Below the pieces are notes generated by a model that was not told the DNA's origin, made no database searches, and was given only the letters and a program-made list of their open reading frames with translations. From Aureococcus anophagefferens (Eukaryota > Sar > Pelagophyceae > Pelagomonadales > Pelagomonadaceae): a stretch of 64,000 bases of DNA. The stretch's first letter is position 1. Each line of letters starts with the position of its first letter. Shown piece after piece: positions 63,164 through 64,000 of this stretch. Position numbers and translations under genes: made by a program. The stretch lies in contig NW_008705568.1 of assembly GCF_000186865.1 (NCBI RefSeq), positions 1,102,603-1,166,602 of the forward strand, written 5' to 3'.

Positions 63164-64000
63164 CTACTTAGACGGCTCGCCGGGCGACGCCGCGGCGAAG
63201 GCGGCGTGGAGCCGTCCGCAGGCGAGCTTATGCATGCTCCAGTGCTTTCTCTGGCACTCTTTGCTGCAATAGACGGCGAGCTTGCAGCGCGAGCAGCGCG
63301 AGAACGAGGTCGTGTCGCCCTCGGTCTTGCCGCAGGCCACCATGCAGCATATCGCCCTGCCGCCCACGGCCGATGCCTTGACGGGCACCGACTTGGAGTT
63401 TCCCCGGTTCGCCTCGTCGATCGTGTCCAGGTCGGCGATGATGCGGTGCGTGAGCCCATTGGGCCCCTCGATCGCCAGCTCGATGAGGCGCGCGTCCTCG
63501 ATCGCGGGCCAGCCGGAGGCGGTCGCGCTCCGTCGACGGGCCGCCCGGACGATTTCGGCGGCGCCGCCGTGCGTCATGAGATCCGCCATCATTTCGAACA
63601 TTTGCTTTTTGCCCTCGTCCGGCATCCGATGCTCAATATCTCCATAGCTCGCCGTCTCGACGGACGCGATGGCGCTGCGGCAGATCGGGCACTCGTGGAG
63701 CCGCGTCGCGCAGCGCTTGCAGACGGCGTGGCCGCAGGGCCGAAATGCACGCATGTCACTGTTTGTCTGCGACTCGAGACAGACCGCACAGTCGTCGGTC
63801 CGCATCTCGCTGAGGGTCTCGGGTGCCCAGCGAGTGCCGCCGCAGCGCACGAGCGCGACGCGGAACGCGGCCACGCCTTTGATCGTCGTCGGCGCGAATT
63901 CGAGGGGAAATACGCCCTTGCCGATCCCCTGGAAGAGCGCGCGGAGAGCGATGGTCTCAAAGGGCGCGCCGCGATCCCAGGCGCTCGGCGGCGGCACGAT
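63164..64000 (-). CDS. RING - MYND zinc-finger protein, 5' end beyond window
   Basis: A RING finger CAVCLESQTNSDMRAFRPCGHAVCKRC...CPICRSA (C3HC4) and a C-terminal MYND finger CMVACGKTEGDTTSFSRCSRCKLAVYCSKECQRKHWSMHKLAC define a ubiquitin-ligase-like protein with a protein-interaction finger. The stretch between has ADLMTHGGAAEIVRAARRR. The frame is open to the right edge and no convincing ATG is seen in it, so the 5' end is missing. Composition is a little less GC-rich than neighbours. Ends 30 bp from the convergent di-iron oxygenase gene. Confidence 0.8.
   Translation of the reverse strand: MVPPPSAWDRGAPFETIALRALFQGIGKGVFPLEFAPTTIKGVAAFRVALVRCGGTRWAPETLSEMRTDDCAVCLESQTNSDMRAFRPCGHAVCKRCATRLHECPICRSAIASVETASYGDIEHRMPDEGKKQMFEMMADLMTHGGAAEIVRAARRRSATASGWPAIEDARLIELAIEGPNGLTHRIIADLDTIDEANRGNSKSVPVKASAVGGRAICCMVACGKTEGDTTSFSRCSRCKLAVYCSKECQRKHWSMHKLACGRLHAAFAAASPGEPSK

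Noticed and set aside
1..64000. CRISPR arrays, rRNA, tRNA genes or autonomous transposase genes
   Set aside because: No regularly spaced identical repeats, no rRNA-like blocks, no recognised cloverleaf and no transposase motif were seen by reading; a tRNAscan/Infernal run would be needed to exclude small RNAs.

Overview
The window is GC-rich nuclear DNA of a photosynthetic unicellular eukaryote. Genes are closely packed on both strands with eukaryotic architectures (tubulin, Sec61 gamma, WW, EF-hand, MYND, PH, PDZ, TPR). Several proteins start with a signal peptide plus a plastid-like presequence, there is a selenoprotein K gene, and repeated 'introner' transposons form spliceosomal introns. 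Introners with 8-bp target duplications plus a rich selenoproteome point to a pelagophyte, most likely Aureococcus anophagefferens or a close relative. This is an inference; no database search was run. A run of 50 N (21173-21222) and several one-base frame breaks mark it as draft sequence.

Layout. 0-9 kb: beta-tubulin (cut by the left edge), a GT2 glycosyltransferase, a methyltransferase-DTW-zinc-finger fusion with two introners, a WW protein, mitochondrial-type methylmalonate-semialdehyde dehydrogenase and a UBA/PUB/UBX-like protein. 9-21 kb: a coiled-coil/IQ protein carrying three introners, an unknown protein, an LRR protein, an EF-hand protein, a saccharopine-dehydrogenase-like protein, and a protein built from nine HDRAFG repeats. 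21-33 kb: an acidic AT-hook protein, a START-like lipid-binding protein with a candidate mini-introner, EF-hand proteins, a coiled-coil protein, Sec61 gamma, an EF-hand/ankyrin protein with an introner, a tyrosinase and a thioredoxin-fold secretory protein with an introner. 33-45 kb: a second WW protein, a DEAD-box-type helicase, a 2OG oxygenase, a GT8 glycosyltransferase, selenoprotein K with its SECIS stem, a Rossmann-fold protein, an alpha/beta-hydrolase with an inserted PDZ domain and an MFS transporter. 45-64 kb: a lower-GC gene whose product contains H3-like and H4-like histone folds in one chain (perhaps H2A- and H2B-like folds too), a broken gene, a second MFS transporter, a PH/EF-hand/zinc-ribbon protein, an enolase-superfamily enzyme, a prolyl-hydroxylase-like enzyme, an HPPD-like enzyme, a TPR protein, a methyltransferase, an MDP-1-like phosphatase, a fatty-acid/sterol-hydroxylase-type enzyme and a RING-MYND protein.

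No operon logic applies. Genes are mostly paired head-to-head over 54-260 bp promoters, several holding a GGGCTGCCC element, or tail-to-tail with 3-15 bp gaps. The strongest leads are the multi-histone-fold protein, the introners with target duplications and explicit splice reconstruction, the SelK/SECIS pair, the MTase-DTW fusion and the HDRAFG repeat protein.
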